NCBI RefSeq assembly: GCF_021462225.1
Contig: NC_061797.1
Span: 1,605,001-1,669,000 of the forward strand
Direction: 5' to 3'
From: Girardinichthys multiradiatus
Lineage: Eukaryota > Chordata > Actinopteri > Cyprinodontiformes > Goodeidae
DNA length: 64,000 nucleotides
Every line of letters begins with the position of its first letter. Positions within the stretch are counted from its first letter, which is position 1. Positions 36,280-47,849 of the stretch are shown here, piece after piece. The translations under genes and the position numbers were made by a program. Under the pieces are notes generated by a model. The model was not told the DNA's origin. It ran no database searches and worked only from the letters and a program-made list of their open reading frames with translations.

Positions 36280-36870
36280 GTGACACTGAATGAGGAACTT
36301 TCAGTGTGAGCGGGTGGCACAACACAATTTCAGCTGTCTGCTTCACAGCTTCTGCTGCAGCGATGCAGCTCTGCAGACAATTTGGAAATCCAGATGACAC
36401 AGAGTCCAATTTTTTAGAATAAAATGCTAAAGGTCTGTTTTTGGATCCAAATGGTTGGGTTAATACAGCTTTCATATAACCCTTACATGCATCTACACAA
36501 AGTGTGAAAGGCTGGCTATAATCCGGCAGAGCTAAGGTGACTGTTGTTTGAAGCAGATTTTTTAGCTCTGTGAATGCTACTTCTCCTTCCTTAGTCCATG
36601 TGATTTTGTCTTTTAATGTCATGTCTTTGCCATAGATCATAGATTGCAAGGGTTGTACAATGGCTGCATAGTCTGGTAGCCATTCTCTGCAAAAATTACA
36701 CAGTCCCAGACAGGACATCATTTGTTGTTTAGTTCGTGGTTTTGGGGCTTCTTGTATGGCTGTTTTTCTACTACTTAGGAGTGAACGACCATGTTGTGAT
36801 AACATATGTCCCAAATAAATCACTTTCTCCTTGCAAAACCGCAGTTTATCCCTAGAGGCTTTGTCTGGTA
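36280..36870 (-). pseudogene. pol: ERV-C reverse transcriptase C-terminal part
   Basis: From about 36870 the frames encode the RT thumb and connection (VIYLGHMLSQHG, MSCLGLCNFCREW, LCVDACKGYM). The palm with YVDD is absent and gag sequence lies just upstream, so a deletion joins gag to the late RT. The 187-codon frame 36823-36260 runs into the inserted tandem-repeat element. Confidence 0.85.
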
Positions 36871-36904
36871 GGGATGTTTCAAAACTGTTATAGTAGCTTC
36901 CTCA

Positions 36905-37130
36905 CACAACCTTTCTCTGTTCCTTTTTAGTTGGTTTCTTGGTATTCATTATTTCTAATTTTAAATCCCTTTGCAATTTTAAGATATTGTTAATATTTAG
37001 TTTACCCAAGAAACCATGTTTTTTATTCCATCTATGACAGATCATACCTGCTCCTTTTACATAATTCTCCATAAATTGATTGTACATCTCCTTTTAAGTT
37101 AATTAGCTTACTTTGTTTCTTCCCCTTTAT
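36905..37130 (-). pseudogene. gag: ERV-C gag N-terminal remnant
   Basis: A matrix-like start (GKKQSKLINLKGDV) is readable near 37125 but no ATG precedes it, so the initiation codon appears lost. It is followed by a stop and then a Lys-rich helical segment (37087-36902). Capsid and nucleocapsid are deleted. Confidence 0.6.
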
Positions 37131-37940
37131 GTTTAATTTTAGTTCACAATACTATAAATGTCCCAAATAGAAATTCACTGGCATGAAATTCAAGGAGAGG
37201 ACATTAACACGCCCTTCTACTGCGAATAATTCGCAGCGGTGTTAATTTTCTGGGATTAAACCTGACCTTTATCTCCAAGAATCACCAATACGTCTTTCTA
37301 TTCTGGGCAAAAAAAAACACAAGACCAGCAGAATCCTACTAAGATTCTTCCAAAATGCTTAGTCTTCCAAACACACAAAACAGCACAGTCACACAGTTAG
37401 TATTTTAACATATTTATGTCCCTTCAGCAATATGTATGGCCGACCTAGCTTATTATGAGCTCTCTTTATTATTCAACACTTAATTTAATTCCCTTCCTAC
37501 CAACCAAATTATCCATTTCACTTTACGGCGCCTAGTAATTTTTAATCTCTTTACGGCGAGATAACTACCCAAATTTATCACTATTTCTTTGCGGCGAAAC
37601 AAAACCTTTCCAATGCAGTGTCCTTGCGGCAAAATACTACCAAACGACATTTAAATACTTTTTTTCTTTCATTATTATAGCGCTTACTCTTATCTCATGT
37701 ATTGTATTTTAAAATCTCACCTCGGAGTTGACTTCTAGGTGACTCTGTCGGATCTCCAGAGTCACCCTAGCATCGAGCAAGACAATAATTCACCGGCCAG
37801 ATGCGAACATCACACACCCGGACTTTCAGCCACCAGGCCTAGGTGCGGCTGTGCGGCAGCGCTTAACTCGACGTCAGGCTGTTCCTGGAGATCCGCCAGT
37901 CACTGCAAAGAAAGATAAAATCAGTTTAGTTCTTATAATA

Positions 37941-37958
37941 TCCGGCTCCGAAGGACCA
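37941..37958 (-). other. ERV-C primer-binding site, tRNA-Tyr-like
   Basis: Minus strand TGGTCCTTCGGAGCCGGA, six bases from the 5' LTR. It has the same core and the same aattaa spacer as ERV-B. Confidence 0.65.
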
Positions 37959-37964
37959 AATTAA

Positions 37965-38128
37965 TGATAGGTATTATTTAGTCAACTCAGAGGTAAGGAA
38001 CGACACAGAGTCAGTTATACTTGCGGCAAGGGTAGGTCACACTCTGCAGTGCAAAACTACGAAGTATTAACACTCCTCCCTCTTTATTTATACATGCTTG
38101 GTCACACACAGTTCAACAAACATTCAGG

Positions 38129-38165
<37 letters not shown>

Positions 38166-38383
38166 GGGTCAGAAAGGTTAGGGTTCATTTGTCTTGATTA
38201 TAAACAAACAGAGGAAGTGGGAAGTGGAGACCTGGTGAATAGCCCTCAGATGCTGCTAGTAAAATAATAAAATAATAAAAGCATAACTCATTCTTGTGAC
38301 CATCTCCCTTCCTGTAACATGTAAGGAGGGAAAAGCACTTAGATGAGTGATAAACAATACAAAAAGTCATACAAACCCTAACA
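37965..38383 (-). repeat. ERV-C 5' LTR
   Basis: 419 bp, the partner of 32269-32699, ending ccctaaca with target-site copy gattt next to it. Confidence 0.93.
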
Positions 38384-39641
38384 GATTTGTTCCACCCACT
38401 AGAATATTTTAAAGTAGATGCTTTCTATGGTTAAATCTAAGAACTCGAAATGTGCAAAGAAAATAAGGAATATACCTTGAAAAAGATTAATTTCTGATTC
38501 TATACATTTAGAGAACATCTCTCCATCAAATTTATCTAAAATATGTAATAAATTGCATGATTAAACATTTATTATTCTTTATAGAAGGCTGACCAAAATG
38601 ATATGTGACCCATTTTATCAGTAAAACATTAATGAACTACAGTAAAATGAAAAGTAGACAGTAGAAGCTCTGGGCCCGGCCCCCTTTGAGCTCCGTCCCT
38701 GTGGAGGGGAACTGGGAGCCCTCCCTCTGCTCTGCTCCCAACACACTCACATGCTGAGTTTCAAAGCGTTCTTCGTTTAACCATTCAGTTAAACCCCATA
38801 AAGACTGAAATATACCAGTTGTCCTTTGATGGTTAAGAAAATATAAACACTTTACTTTGTATTTACACAAAAGTCTTCCTACATCAGGCACTTAACATTT
38901 GAGCTTTGACTAGAGAAGAAAAATTAAATAAAACCTGGATTCTCACTTTAATTATGGATATTCTATCAATTTTTTGCACATTTGTGAAGTTAATTTAGAC
39001 TGCAAGGTAACTGCAGACCACTCCGCGCTCACTTGAATTTAAAGTATTTAATTGTTCAGTCATTAGTCTGGACTTTGTGAGCACTAAGAGCCCCGCACCA
39101 AGGAGTTCCTAAAAACCTGTCGTTTTTCTGTGAATAAATTGTCGAAAATAAAGAACAAAGGAAAAGAAAACTCAGATAAACAAAGGTTAGTGACAACAAA
39201 CCCACATGTATGACAGACGCATTCAACACAGACACATGGACAGACATTTAGACAAACATTTAGACAGACATATGCCGGCATTTGGCATTCATACTTTTCT
39301 TTTTACATTATATATGCATTTTGCTCCCCACGTTTGTGTGTGCCGGTTATTTGGTTCATGTGTGTGCGCTCGTGTATGTGTATTGTATGTTTGTGTGCTA
39401 TGCATGTGTACGTATTTGTGTGTGGGTGCTGTCACACAAAGCACACTCCTTTCGTCATAAATGCATAGCTGTCTCTTAAACAAGAAGGATTAATTCTCGG
39501 AGAGAATCAGTATTAACGCCAGACACTAAATAATAGACCTATGTCCTTCCTGGCACCATGACCCGGCCGGGGGTGCGCACTACTCTTTTTAAGACTGCCG
39601 TAGCCAATTCCAACTTTATGTTTTTTGACTAGTGTTTCTGC
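38384..39641. other. No assignable gene
   Basis: Flanking DNA of ERV-C. It includes a degenerate TG/CA-rich stretch (39335-39430) and short acatttagaca repeats near 39243. Confidence 0.4.
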
Positions 39642-39848
39642 ATGCAGGAATTCATGAAGACCGTGAGAAGAGAGAAAAAGAGAGAGACCAAAGTCTCTAT
39701 CTACACCCCTCCAGTTGAGGGCCCGGCCAGCCGAAATTCTTTCAACAAGAAAGGAGACAAGAACTCACCCTCTCCCAATGTGGGCCCCGAACCACAGCCC
39801 GCCAGGCCCCGCTCTCCAGAGGGGGTGACCGCAAACCTCTCCCAGTAG
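39642..39848 (+). other. Unrecognised short ORF with exon-like left edge
   Basis: 68 codons, rich in Lys/Arg then Pro/Ser (KTVRREKKRETKVSIYTPPV at the start), ending TAG at 39846-39848. A good acceptor-like tttctgcatgcag precedes it. GC content is higher than the surroundings. It could be a terminal host exon or part of the element to its right. No family is recognised. Confidence 0.3.
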
Positions 39849-39855
39849 ATTGAAC

Positions 39856-39873
39856 TCCCCGTACGGACCACCA
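39856..39873 (-). other. Primer-binding site, tRNA-Ile-like
   Basis: Minus strand TGGTGGTCCGTACGGGGA. The complement matches the 3' end of a vertebrate tRNA-Ile as I recall it, with one mismatch. It abuts the LTR-like block to its right. Confidence 0.5.
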
Positions 39874-40335
39874 ATATTTAGGAGCGGGAGGTCTGATCAC
39901 TGAGCTAAATAATTATCACAGTACTCAGGAATATCTCTCTCAACCCACAGTCCTCACAGGGGTAACTTTATTCAAAGCGCACAAACAACATCTTCACAAC
40001 AATTCCAGAAGTCTCCCCCGTTCAGTCTTTACAGGGCGGTTTTTATACAGATACAAAGCATTGGTGTGTATTTGGATTCTCTTGACTAATTGAAATACAT
40101 CATATTCTTTAACGTAATACATCTTGGCACTTACAATATTGCGTGTGTGCAGGCGCACACACAGAACATTGCTTTCTCTACTTTTCCGAGAATACAACTT
40201 CAGCCCAACATCTGGAATAAATCAGATAGGCCTAAGTGAGTTTACAATAACATTCTCATGACTTATTTACTCAGAGTGAACAATTCTTCACATCGTGTGA
40301 TGGTAAAAACAATAATAACAATTTAAGCCTCAACA
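39874..40335 (-). repeat. Retroviral-type LTR next to a tRNA-Ile PBS
   Basis: Read leftward: a possible start TGTTGAGG (40335), TATAAAA (40048-40042), AATAAA (39972-39967), then the PBS. This order and spacing is that of U3-R-U5-PBS. A purine tract (tgggaggtgg) precedes the start. The inner end lacks a clear CA. It is unrelated to the LTRs of ERV-A to D. Confidence 0.5.
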
Positions 40336-40345
40336 CCACCTCCCA

Positions 40346-40785
40346 GTTTTAGACCGTGAGGCAGACACCCTGTCTACTTTTAAGGCTAGGCTTAAAACTT
40401 TCCTTTTTGATAAAGCTTATAGTTATAGTGGCTTAGGTTATCCTGAGTTATCTGTAGTTATGCTGCTATTGGCTAAGGGTGCTGGAGGACATAATGACCT
40501 CTTTTACTCTCAATGCTACATTCTCACATTACTCTCCAATTTTGCATTATTTGCTGTTATTTCAGCTTTTAACTTTATGTTCACTCTCTTTTCTTTTCCT
40601 GGAAGCTACACCTGGCCTGACTCTATGTCTACTTGTGACACCTTTCTGGAGGGGGGCATCGTCCAAGCTTCTGTTGGCAACAACTTAATGTTCACCCTCT
40701 ACCGTTGATCCACTTGGCCCTGTCTTTCAGTGTTTAACCCTGTCTTACTCCTACACATAGCTACTGACTAAGCTTTTACTGTAAC
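40346..40785 (+). repeat. LINE 3'-end-like fragment
   Basis: One frame reads LSTFKARLKTFLFDKAYS, the phrase that closes many fish non-LTR polyproteins. An open but non-conserved 3' stretch follows, with the fish phrase ttatgctgctat. No catalytic domain is present. Confidence 0.5.
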
Positions 40786-41537
40786 TGTCAGGGTTTGAGT
40801 TTCTGTTGTATATTTTTGTCTGTGTTTTTTGACTCCTAGTAGGTGCTACTGCTCAGTAGTGGTGGAGACAGGTGTTTTCCATCTCGGTGATTGAGTCTTG
40901 GAGTGCTTAAGCAGGAAGCAGCCAGCATCTCGTCGCTCGAGTATTAGCCTCTGTGATAGCTACTCAGCCAGCCTCGTATTAACTAAGTTTATGTGTGCTT
41001 TGCTTTCGACAATGTTTAACTTGTTCTTTGTTCTTCTTAGTGAACTGAACCGGCGACTACCTGGAGGTTACCCAGGCTGGCCCCAGTGGCTCCTAGGATC
41101 TCCCCGGGAAGGATCTTCCACACACATCTACCTGACGCCAAACTCTGGAACTTCCCCGACTGGCTGCTTCCGGACCCGGATTCTCCAGAGACCATTCAAC
41201 CTAACTTTTCCACCCTCCACCTCTCCGCTGACGCTTCGCCTGCACTCCTAGCTCTAACCCAAGTAACTAAGAAATCATTGGTCTTACCATTGTCTCCATA
41301 TTCACTTCTTCTCCAGTCCAAATCCCTCTCCTCCTGGCGGATTGCCTACTCTCTCCTTGTAAGAGACATTTCACATTTAAGTTCCGGTTTCGTTTACTGT
41401 GCCACTTACCTGTCGTTTTTCCTTACAGTTGTTCCTGCACACCATTCCGATCCATTCTCCTTAAATAAACCTTTTTCAAACTTGTACCTGTTTCCCTTGA
41501 GCATGATTCCGCATGTGGGTCAGAGCCATACGTAACA
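40786..41537 (+). repeat. Ty3/gypsy LTR
   Basis: 752 bp from TGTCAGGG to CGTAACA, followed by ctatgacag and a gag leader. An aataaacc near 41466 may be the poly(A) signal. No second copy lies in the window. Confidence 0.7.
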
Positions 41538-42442
41538 CTATGACAGAATACTCGAGCCAACCCGACCCAGCAAAGGCGCTCAAGGGAATTCTTTCCGATC
41601 ATACTCACCATATTCAGTCTCACGATTCCACCATGCCGAACAGCAACATCAGACAAATCAACAGCTTGAACAGGTAACCGCCATGTTACTGCTATCCTTG
41701 AACAAGACCCCCACTCAGCCGTTAGAGGCCGCTGCAGCCAGTTAAGACACCAAGCGTCTTCTTTTTGCCCGTGACGTCTTTTCCCCCAGTCCTGAGAAAT
41801 ATTCAGGTGAGACCAGTGACTAAATGTTTCTTGTTACAATGTTCTTTAGTGTTCAATCGTTCCCCCCACTCTTTCCCCCATGATGACTCTAAGATTTCTT
41901 ATGTTATTGGTCTTTTGTCAGGAAAAGCACTAAGATGGGCTGAGTCCCGTTTTCCTAGTTGTGTCCAGTTTGGTTGGACGTTTTCTGATTTTGAGAATGA
42001 GTTTAGGATAAATTTTTCTTTCTGTATTGATTATGTGGCTTCAGGTCGAAAGTTATGGACTATTAAGCAGCGGGGTAGACCGCTAACAGAATTTGCTATA
42101 GATTTTCGTATCCTTGCAGCAGAATCTGGCTGGGACAGCCGGGTCTTTAAATCTGTATTTTTTCATGCCCTAGATGAGACTTTAAAGGATGAGCTTGTTT
42201 TAGTGGATGAGCCAGAGTTATTGGAGGATTTCATTGCTAAAGCCATTAGAATAGATAGCCGGTTAAGGGAGAGGAGGAAGCCCAGAAATTATCCCAGTTA
42301 TGTTAGGACCGAGCCAACGCTTTTGCCTACTGTTAACCCCAAGCCCCCTTCCCAAGAACTGGCAGGAGAAACTGAACCAATGCAGGTGGGTAGGGCGCGC
42401 CTCTCTAGCGAGGAAAGGCAGAGGCGCTGGAAGTGTTACTAA
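41538..42442 (+). pseudogene. gag: Ty3/gypsy (sushi-type) gag, truncated
   Basis: A 225-codon frame (41765-42442) has the capsid fold signatures of fish sushi-type elements: ISYVIGLLSGKALRWAE, a long helical capsid core, and [18 protein letters not shown] just before where the zinc knuckle should start. The leader (41560-41760) has matching gag N-terminal sequence broken by stops. The frame ends at the junction with a Tc1 fragment, so knuckle, protease and pol are missing. Confidence 0.8.
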
Positions 42443-42830
42443 TGGTCTTCTTCGAGCCCGTGGTCCCAGCTCTCTTGAGGACATAGACCAGTTCCTGCCA
42501 TGTAGTTCTAGGCTGATCCCTCGCCTTCCTCATGATCATTGATGCCCCAGACTGAGGGAGATCGACCATCATCTTGAACCTCTTCCCCCATGTTCTTAGA
42601 ATTGCGCAACAGTTGTTGCCCTTTCGGCAAGTTGCTTGGCTTGCTTGCACAAGCCCATCCCAGCCTTGTGCAGGTGTACTATTTTATCCCTAATGTCCAC
42701 AGCTTTCTGGTCTTGGCCATTGTGGAAAGGCTGGAGTTTGTTTGACTGAGTGTGTGGACAGCTGTCTTTTATACAAATAAGTTCAAACAGGTGTAGTCTA
42801 TACAGGCAATTAGTGGAGAACAGTGGAGAA
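42436..42830 (-). pseudogene. Tc1-like transposase N-terminal fragment
   Basis: Minus strand 42650-42436 encodes a helix-turn-helix segment ([18 protein letters not shown], then [12 protein letters not shown]), the second DNA-binding half of Tc1 transposases. The flank to 42830 looks like the 5' non-coding part of the same element. There is no catalytic domain and it abuts the gypsy gag. Confidence 0.65.
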
Positions 42831-43109
42831 CATAAAGTTTATCTTATCTCTATGTTAATAATTGTATGATTGTTATAAAAGTTTATGTCCTCATTTACTT
42901 GACTATTAAGGGGGCGGATCCCTGTGCAATCGAGCTGGTAGCGTTTTATTAAGTCACTGTTATTCAATGTTTGGAGGACATCTCTCATTTATGTCTGTCT
43001 TTCCGCCATCTTGCCTGCTTCAGACACTCTTAAGCTCACTAAAAGTCCTCCTCACTACTCTTAACATTTCCTCACATTAGGAGCTCTCTTAAGGCCTAAG
43101 ATGCTTCGT

Positions 43110-43225
43110 AAATAACTCTAATCTTACCAAGGGAAAATTCTAAGAAAAATCTTACAATTTCTCAAATTGTAAGATATTTCTTAGAATGACGTCACTAGAA
43201 GCTACTTTTAGTATTAGAGTTGTAT
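43110..43225. repeat. Foldback hairpin, MITE-like
   Basis: Two 24-base arms (43137-43160 and 43164-43187) are complementary with one mismatch and a 3-base loop. Weaker pairing (aactctaat / attagagtt) extends outwards. Compact foldback DNA of this kind is typical of small non-autonomous DNA elements. Confidence 0.6.
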
Positions 43226-44271
43226 GTGAATATGGGCACTGATCTGTGTGAAACCAAGATGTCATATGTGGCAACAAAAGTTAGACAACTGAACCCTATC
43301 TCCTTAACTCTTTTTCCTAGTGTGTAGATAACAACACTGCTTCCTCGGTCTAAGGAGTATTCCCTGTATTCAGTAGATGAGGATGCTGTACAGCATCATG
43401 AGCCTGAACCATCCTCTACACACCTTGATGAGCTGACAGATGCTGGTGCTTCACCAGATGCTTGCAATGATCTTGTTTATGCTGCTGAATGTGCGGGTAC
43501 AGAAATAGTTCACTGCCTTCCTGATGTGAAAGAGTAATTTTACCAAGTTAGTCATTTGATAAAGTCTATGGCTGAGGTTGATGCACTCTTTGATAAGCAG
43601 GTTTTCTTGGCTGTTATTAATGTGTGATTTAATTTATTGATAATTTGGGAGGCCACTGGCTTTGGCCATTAATGTGTTTTTGTGCTAATGCAGGCTTTAT
43701 GTGACCTGTAATCCCAGTAACTGGCCCTTTTTGTTAGGTGCAAAAGGAGTCTCCTAGTATGTGGGGATTTTGCTAGGCACCAAGCTGGCCTCTGGTCTCT
43801 TAACCCTGTTTTTTGGGCAGCTATATTGCTGGTCTGTTACATTGTTATAGAAAAACATTACCATTTGGGTACTGAGTAGGCCCTATATTGACTGTTGTCA
43901 TGGTCTGTAACCCTTTTCTAATATTTATCTGTGTAAGACATGGATGGTCTTTATTTTTCATCAAAATACATCCAGTTGTATAGTATATTTTTGTTTCAAT
44001 CTGCTATATAATATTAGTTTTTTTCATATTTATCATATTTTTGGTTCTTCTTATTTTTGGTTTGGTTTGGACTTGGACTGAACAGCTCATAAATGTATTT
44101 TCTGTTTTCAATGGGGAAAGTCTCTCACCAAAAGAAAACACTACAACAGTAACCTCTTCCTGATCCTAAAATAGGTACAACACTAAATTACCACTGCTTA
44201 GTAGAAACACAGTCACATTCCCACATAAAAGCATTATTTTACTAATAGGAACTTACAATATTTCAAATCAA
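43226..44271. other. No assignable gene
   Basis: One partly open stretch near 43355-43535 (YSVDEDAVQHHEPEPSS) ends in TAA. It has no motif and no identified family. Confidence 0.4.
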
Positions 44272-44655
44272 TTCAGTTTATTTATATAGTGCCGATTCGC
44301 AACACATCCTCTCAAGGCACTATACAAAATCAATTCAATCGAATCATACAAATTCCAAGTGAAGTACATACATTCCAACTGATCCTAGTTATCAAACAAA
44401 AAAGTCCAATTTGGTTTATTATTCAAATTGGTTTAATAGTTTTCTATCTTAGGCAACCCAGCAGATTGTATCAGGTCAGTGATTTGCAGCATTCACTCTT
44501 CCTGGATGAGCATGCAACCACAGTGGAAAGAAAACTCCTCTTTATGAGGAAGAAACCTCCAGCAGAACCAGGCTCAGTGTGGGTGGCCATCTGCCACGAC
44601 CGATGGAGGTTTGAGAGAATAGAGCAGAGACACAAAAGAACACAGAAGCACTAAT
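44272..44655 (+). repeat. Dispersed fish repeat
   Basis: It has the wording of a widespread teleost interspersed repeat: tttatttatatagtgccgattc at the start, and gaagaaacctccagcagaacc and catctgccacgaccga at the end. The 121-codon frame through it is not considered a gene. Confidence 0.6.
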
Positions 44656-45892
44656 GCAGGATAACTTTGTATGTGAAAAAAAATATTTAACTGTCTTGGC
44701 ATTAGTTATAAGAAACAATTTGTTGTTTTCAACATGTTTGCTTTAAAATTGTCAGAAAACATGCCTCTGAATAAATCCTACACAACAAACGGAATTAACC
44801 AATAATTCAATTCTTGTGTTTATAAATACCAGTTTTTGATGTTTTCTAGTATTGAAATTTTGAAAACTGTTTGTTTTTACTGCATGACTAAGTTTTATTT
44901 ATGCCCACATTGATAATTGACATTACAGTATACTCCTAAGCATCATAACACTAAGTTTCTGTAAAGCAATGTCTTCCATTGGATGTGTTACATCTCAGAT
45001 GATTAAGATTACTTTTTTCTTTTGTTGACTGCTGTATAGAAATACCGTAGTTGTAAGTGCTTTGGTAGAACTTGTTTTCCCCTTGCTTTCAGTTCTCTCC
45101 TATGACCTCTGCTCTGTTTAGTGCCAAGAGAAAAAAAAAGATGTCATTTTGAATACTGACCCCATGCTGATCCACAGCCACTCTCCATCAGGAAGCCAAA
45201 CACATGCCTTTACAATTAACTTCTGCACTGCCATCAATTTATCCCACAGAGAAGAAAAGACAGAGTCACCCAGGATCAAACATGGAAAGAAAAACATAAA
45301 TATAAAAAGGTTTTCTTGAGAATAAGATGTCAAAAAATCATGTTTTTTCAGTCCCTGTAAAGTAACTGTCACTGGACTGACTATTGCAATGCTCCATTCA
45401 TTCAGGCAGTTTATTTAAACTGTTCAAGAGACAATTACAGGGAGTCAGGAGGGTTGTGTTTATCTTGAGACAAGGCCCGTGAGGAGCTGCATTAAAAGCC
45501 CGGACAAAAGCGGCAGGTGCATTTAAAAAAAACGAACCTATAAAGGTGGGTCTCAGAATTGATCCGTGTTTAAAGCTGCTGGTCAGCATGAAGCTGATGG
45601 CAGTATGACACACTCTTTGTTCACACCTACAGTCCCCCACCTTTCCCTCATCCTTTGTTGGAATATGCTTTAGTCCTCCTGCAGCCATAAATGAAATTTG
45701 CCAGATACAGAAGATAGATGGGTGGATTTCATTTATAAATCAATCGAAATGCATCTAAAATGCATGTTTTTTATTTATATTTTTATTTATAGCCTTCTCT
45801 ATAGCCTTCTCAGTAACCAACAAAACCCTTTATTGGCATTTACAATAATTAAATCCTTCTTATAATTGTCGAACAGCTTTTTGCATGTTTCC
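44656..45892. other. No assignable gene
   Basis: AT-rich. A minus frame at 45688-45398 (96 codons, MAAGGLKHIPTKDEGK) shows no motif. Confidence 0.45.
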
Positions 45893-45975
45893 AAGTCAAG
45901 TCAAGTTTATTTATATAGCGCTTTTCAGCAACAAGGCACTCAAAGCGCTGTACATGAGGAAAAACATTACAATGA
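45893..45975 (+). repeat. Short dispersed repeat tail
   Basis: tttatttatatagcgctttt ... caaagcgctgtacat, a common 3' end in teleost interspersed repeats. Confidence 0.55.
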
Positions 45976-46084
45976 TACAGAAAATCAAACACAGAAAAAC
46001 AAATAAAAAAATGACACAAATAATCCTTGGGAGTTTACTGGTAAGAGCTGGTTCTAATCCAATCTTTCTAACAGAGCTAATTAG

Positions 46085-46998
46085 CTCATTAAGTCTGGTG
46101 AAGGCAGCGTGAAGGGGTGCATATGTTCATCTTGAGCATGTGTGTGTGTGCATGTGAATGTGTGCAAAGTAAGTCCGTGAAGCACTGTCACAAAGGCCAT
46201 TGTCCTTGATGATACGATGGAATGTTCATCAACCGGCCACACAGTTCTGAGCAGATCGATAGATGTCCTCAGGGAAGGGAGTGGGCAGAGGGAGCAGAGC
46301 GTCATGTTTACATAACTTCCAGGAGAAGAAGAAGATAGCCAGCCATCAAGGCCTTGCAGGGGAGCCAGATTCAGAAAAACAACAATTATTTGGCTTAGGC
46401 TGGCTCTTAATTTTCCGTCAGCCTTGAGAGTCTCGCTGGTGCTTCTCAATGGCGTGTCCAAACAGCCAAATTCCAGGTCCTTTCGCCAGATCCATGCAAG
46501 CAACTTTCTCCAAGATTTATCCCATTTCATCCCTGAGTCCAGGAACCGCAACCTGCCTGCGATCCTGTGTAAGGATCACATCCAGTTCAGCTCACGTAAC
46601 ATCTCAGTCTGAGTGTTGATCGCTCTGCAGATCCCATCATACATGGCCAGAACAGCTGCCGACATTTTTCGAATTTCTCCATATGCCATGTAACCGCCAA
46701 CTCCAAAATGCAGAAATCCTGTTATCAAACATCCAATTGTGTACACATCTTCGACATTCTCGACTGACAATATCGACAGACACACAATCCTCCAAAGACA
46801 AAACACAGAGCTGAAGCAGGGCAGATATGTGAGGATGCGGGAGACAGAGAAAAGCATCCTTCTCCACCGAGAGCAGACAGAAAACAACTTAAAGGTAAAA
46901 AACTTTACCACAGGTAAAAAACTATAAGTTACTTTTATGTGTGAACTTTTATTATTCTCAAATATGATAACAGTCTTATCAAAAAAACTCTTCAACAA
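46085..46998 (-). other. Unrecognised open region, possible old exon(s)
   Basis: A minus frame (46998-46576, 140 codons) ends in a coherent segment with a hydrophobic patch (GCLITGFLHFGVGGYMAYG) and a helical end. An acceptor-like gatattgtcag lies just before VENVEDVYTIG. A further 156-codon frame (46551-46081) follows downstream. I cannot name either. A transmembrane exon relic or retroelement leader are options. Confidence 0.3.
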
Positions 46999-47748
46999 GA
47001 TTGACCAGGTGAGGTGTTATAGTTGTACAATCCATCAGTCCGTCCATCCCTCCATCCATCTAGTCAGTGTCTATGATGATGTAGTAAAGTTTTTGTAAAT
47101 TTTTGACCACTTGATACTAATTTGCACCTCACCTCTTCTTGCTACCTGTCAGAGGTGAGGTCCCTTACCACCACATAGAAACCTCAGGTCTACTATGCCA
47201 ATTTTATGCTCACTGTGGTTTGTGAATTCTGGAACACACTTTCAATGAAGTTGCACATTAGATATATTGTTTTTTTCTACATTTTCAGCACATCTCATAA
47301 CACCAACAAATATCTGGCTTTGAAAGATTGTGTTTAATCTGCATATTAATCTCTGTGTAATGACACTCCTGTAGTTATGAACATATCTAAACTCTGGCTC
47401 TTTTCAGTAGTTAATGTTAATTTTACATTCAAATGCAACATGTAAAGTTGCAAAAGTGTGCACTGCTCCCTTTTCTCATCAAAATACATATATTTGTTAG
47501 AAGTAATGAAAAGGCTTGCATCATTAAAATGCTGTGATAGTTTCCTTGCATTGCTTTCCTTTGACCATGATAAACAGCATATTGTGATTTTTAGTGAGGC
47601 CAAGTTGCCAAAAAAAACTATTCTTGTGTAGTTTTTTTTTATTTTCTTAGTAGATTTGAGACTTGTCATAATCTTTGTCAGGAATTGTTGTAATCATTTG
47701 GGTTTTGTTGTTTGTCTGGTTCATGGACTTTGTTCTTGTTTTGTTTTG

Positions 47749-47751
<3 letters not shown>

Positions 47752-47786
<35 letters not shown>

Positions 47787-47794
47787 GTGCGTGT
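47752..47794 (+). repeat. (GT)n microsatellite
   Basis: An almost uninterrupted GT run of about 40 bases with one GCGTGTGTGC interruption. Confidence 0.9.
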
Positions 47795-47849
47795 TCCTGT
47801 TTGTGCAGCTGAGTGAGGACCATTTTTCATATTTTATTACTAAAGTGAC

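Larger units (their letters stand above)
32269..38383 (-). mobile_element. ERV-C, young but internally deleted endogenous retrovirus
   Basis: Paired LTRs (431 and 419 bp) are about 98% identical by eye outside a GT microsatellite and small indels. The element is flanked by AATTT (left) and GATTT (right), a 5-bp target duplication with one mismatch. Inside are a PBS, a gag N terminus, the end of RT, RNase H, integrase, and only a short env tail. Protease, the RT catalytic half and nearly all env are missing, and a separate 1171-bp element is inserted in pol. Confidence 0.92.

Noticed and set aside
44289..44654. 121-codon frame
   Set aside because: It lies within a dispersed repeat recognised from nucleotide wording; no protein motif.
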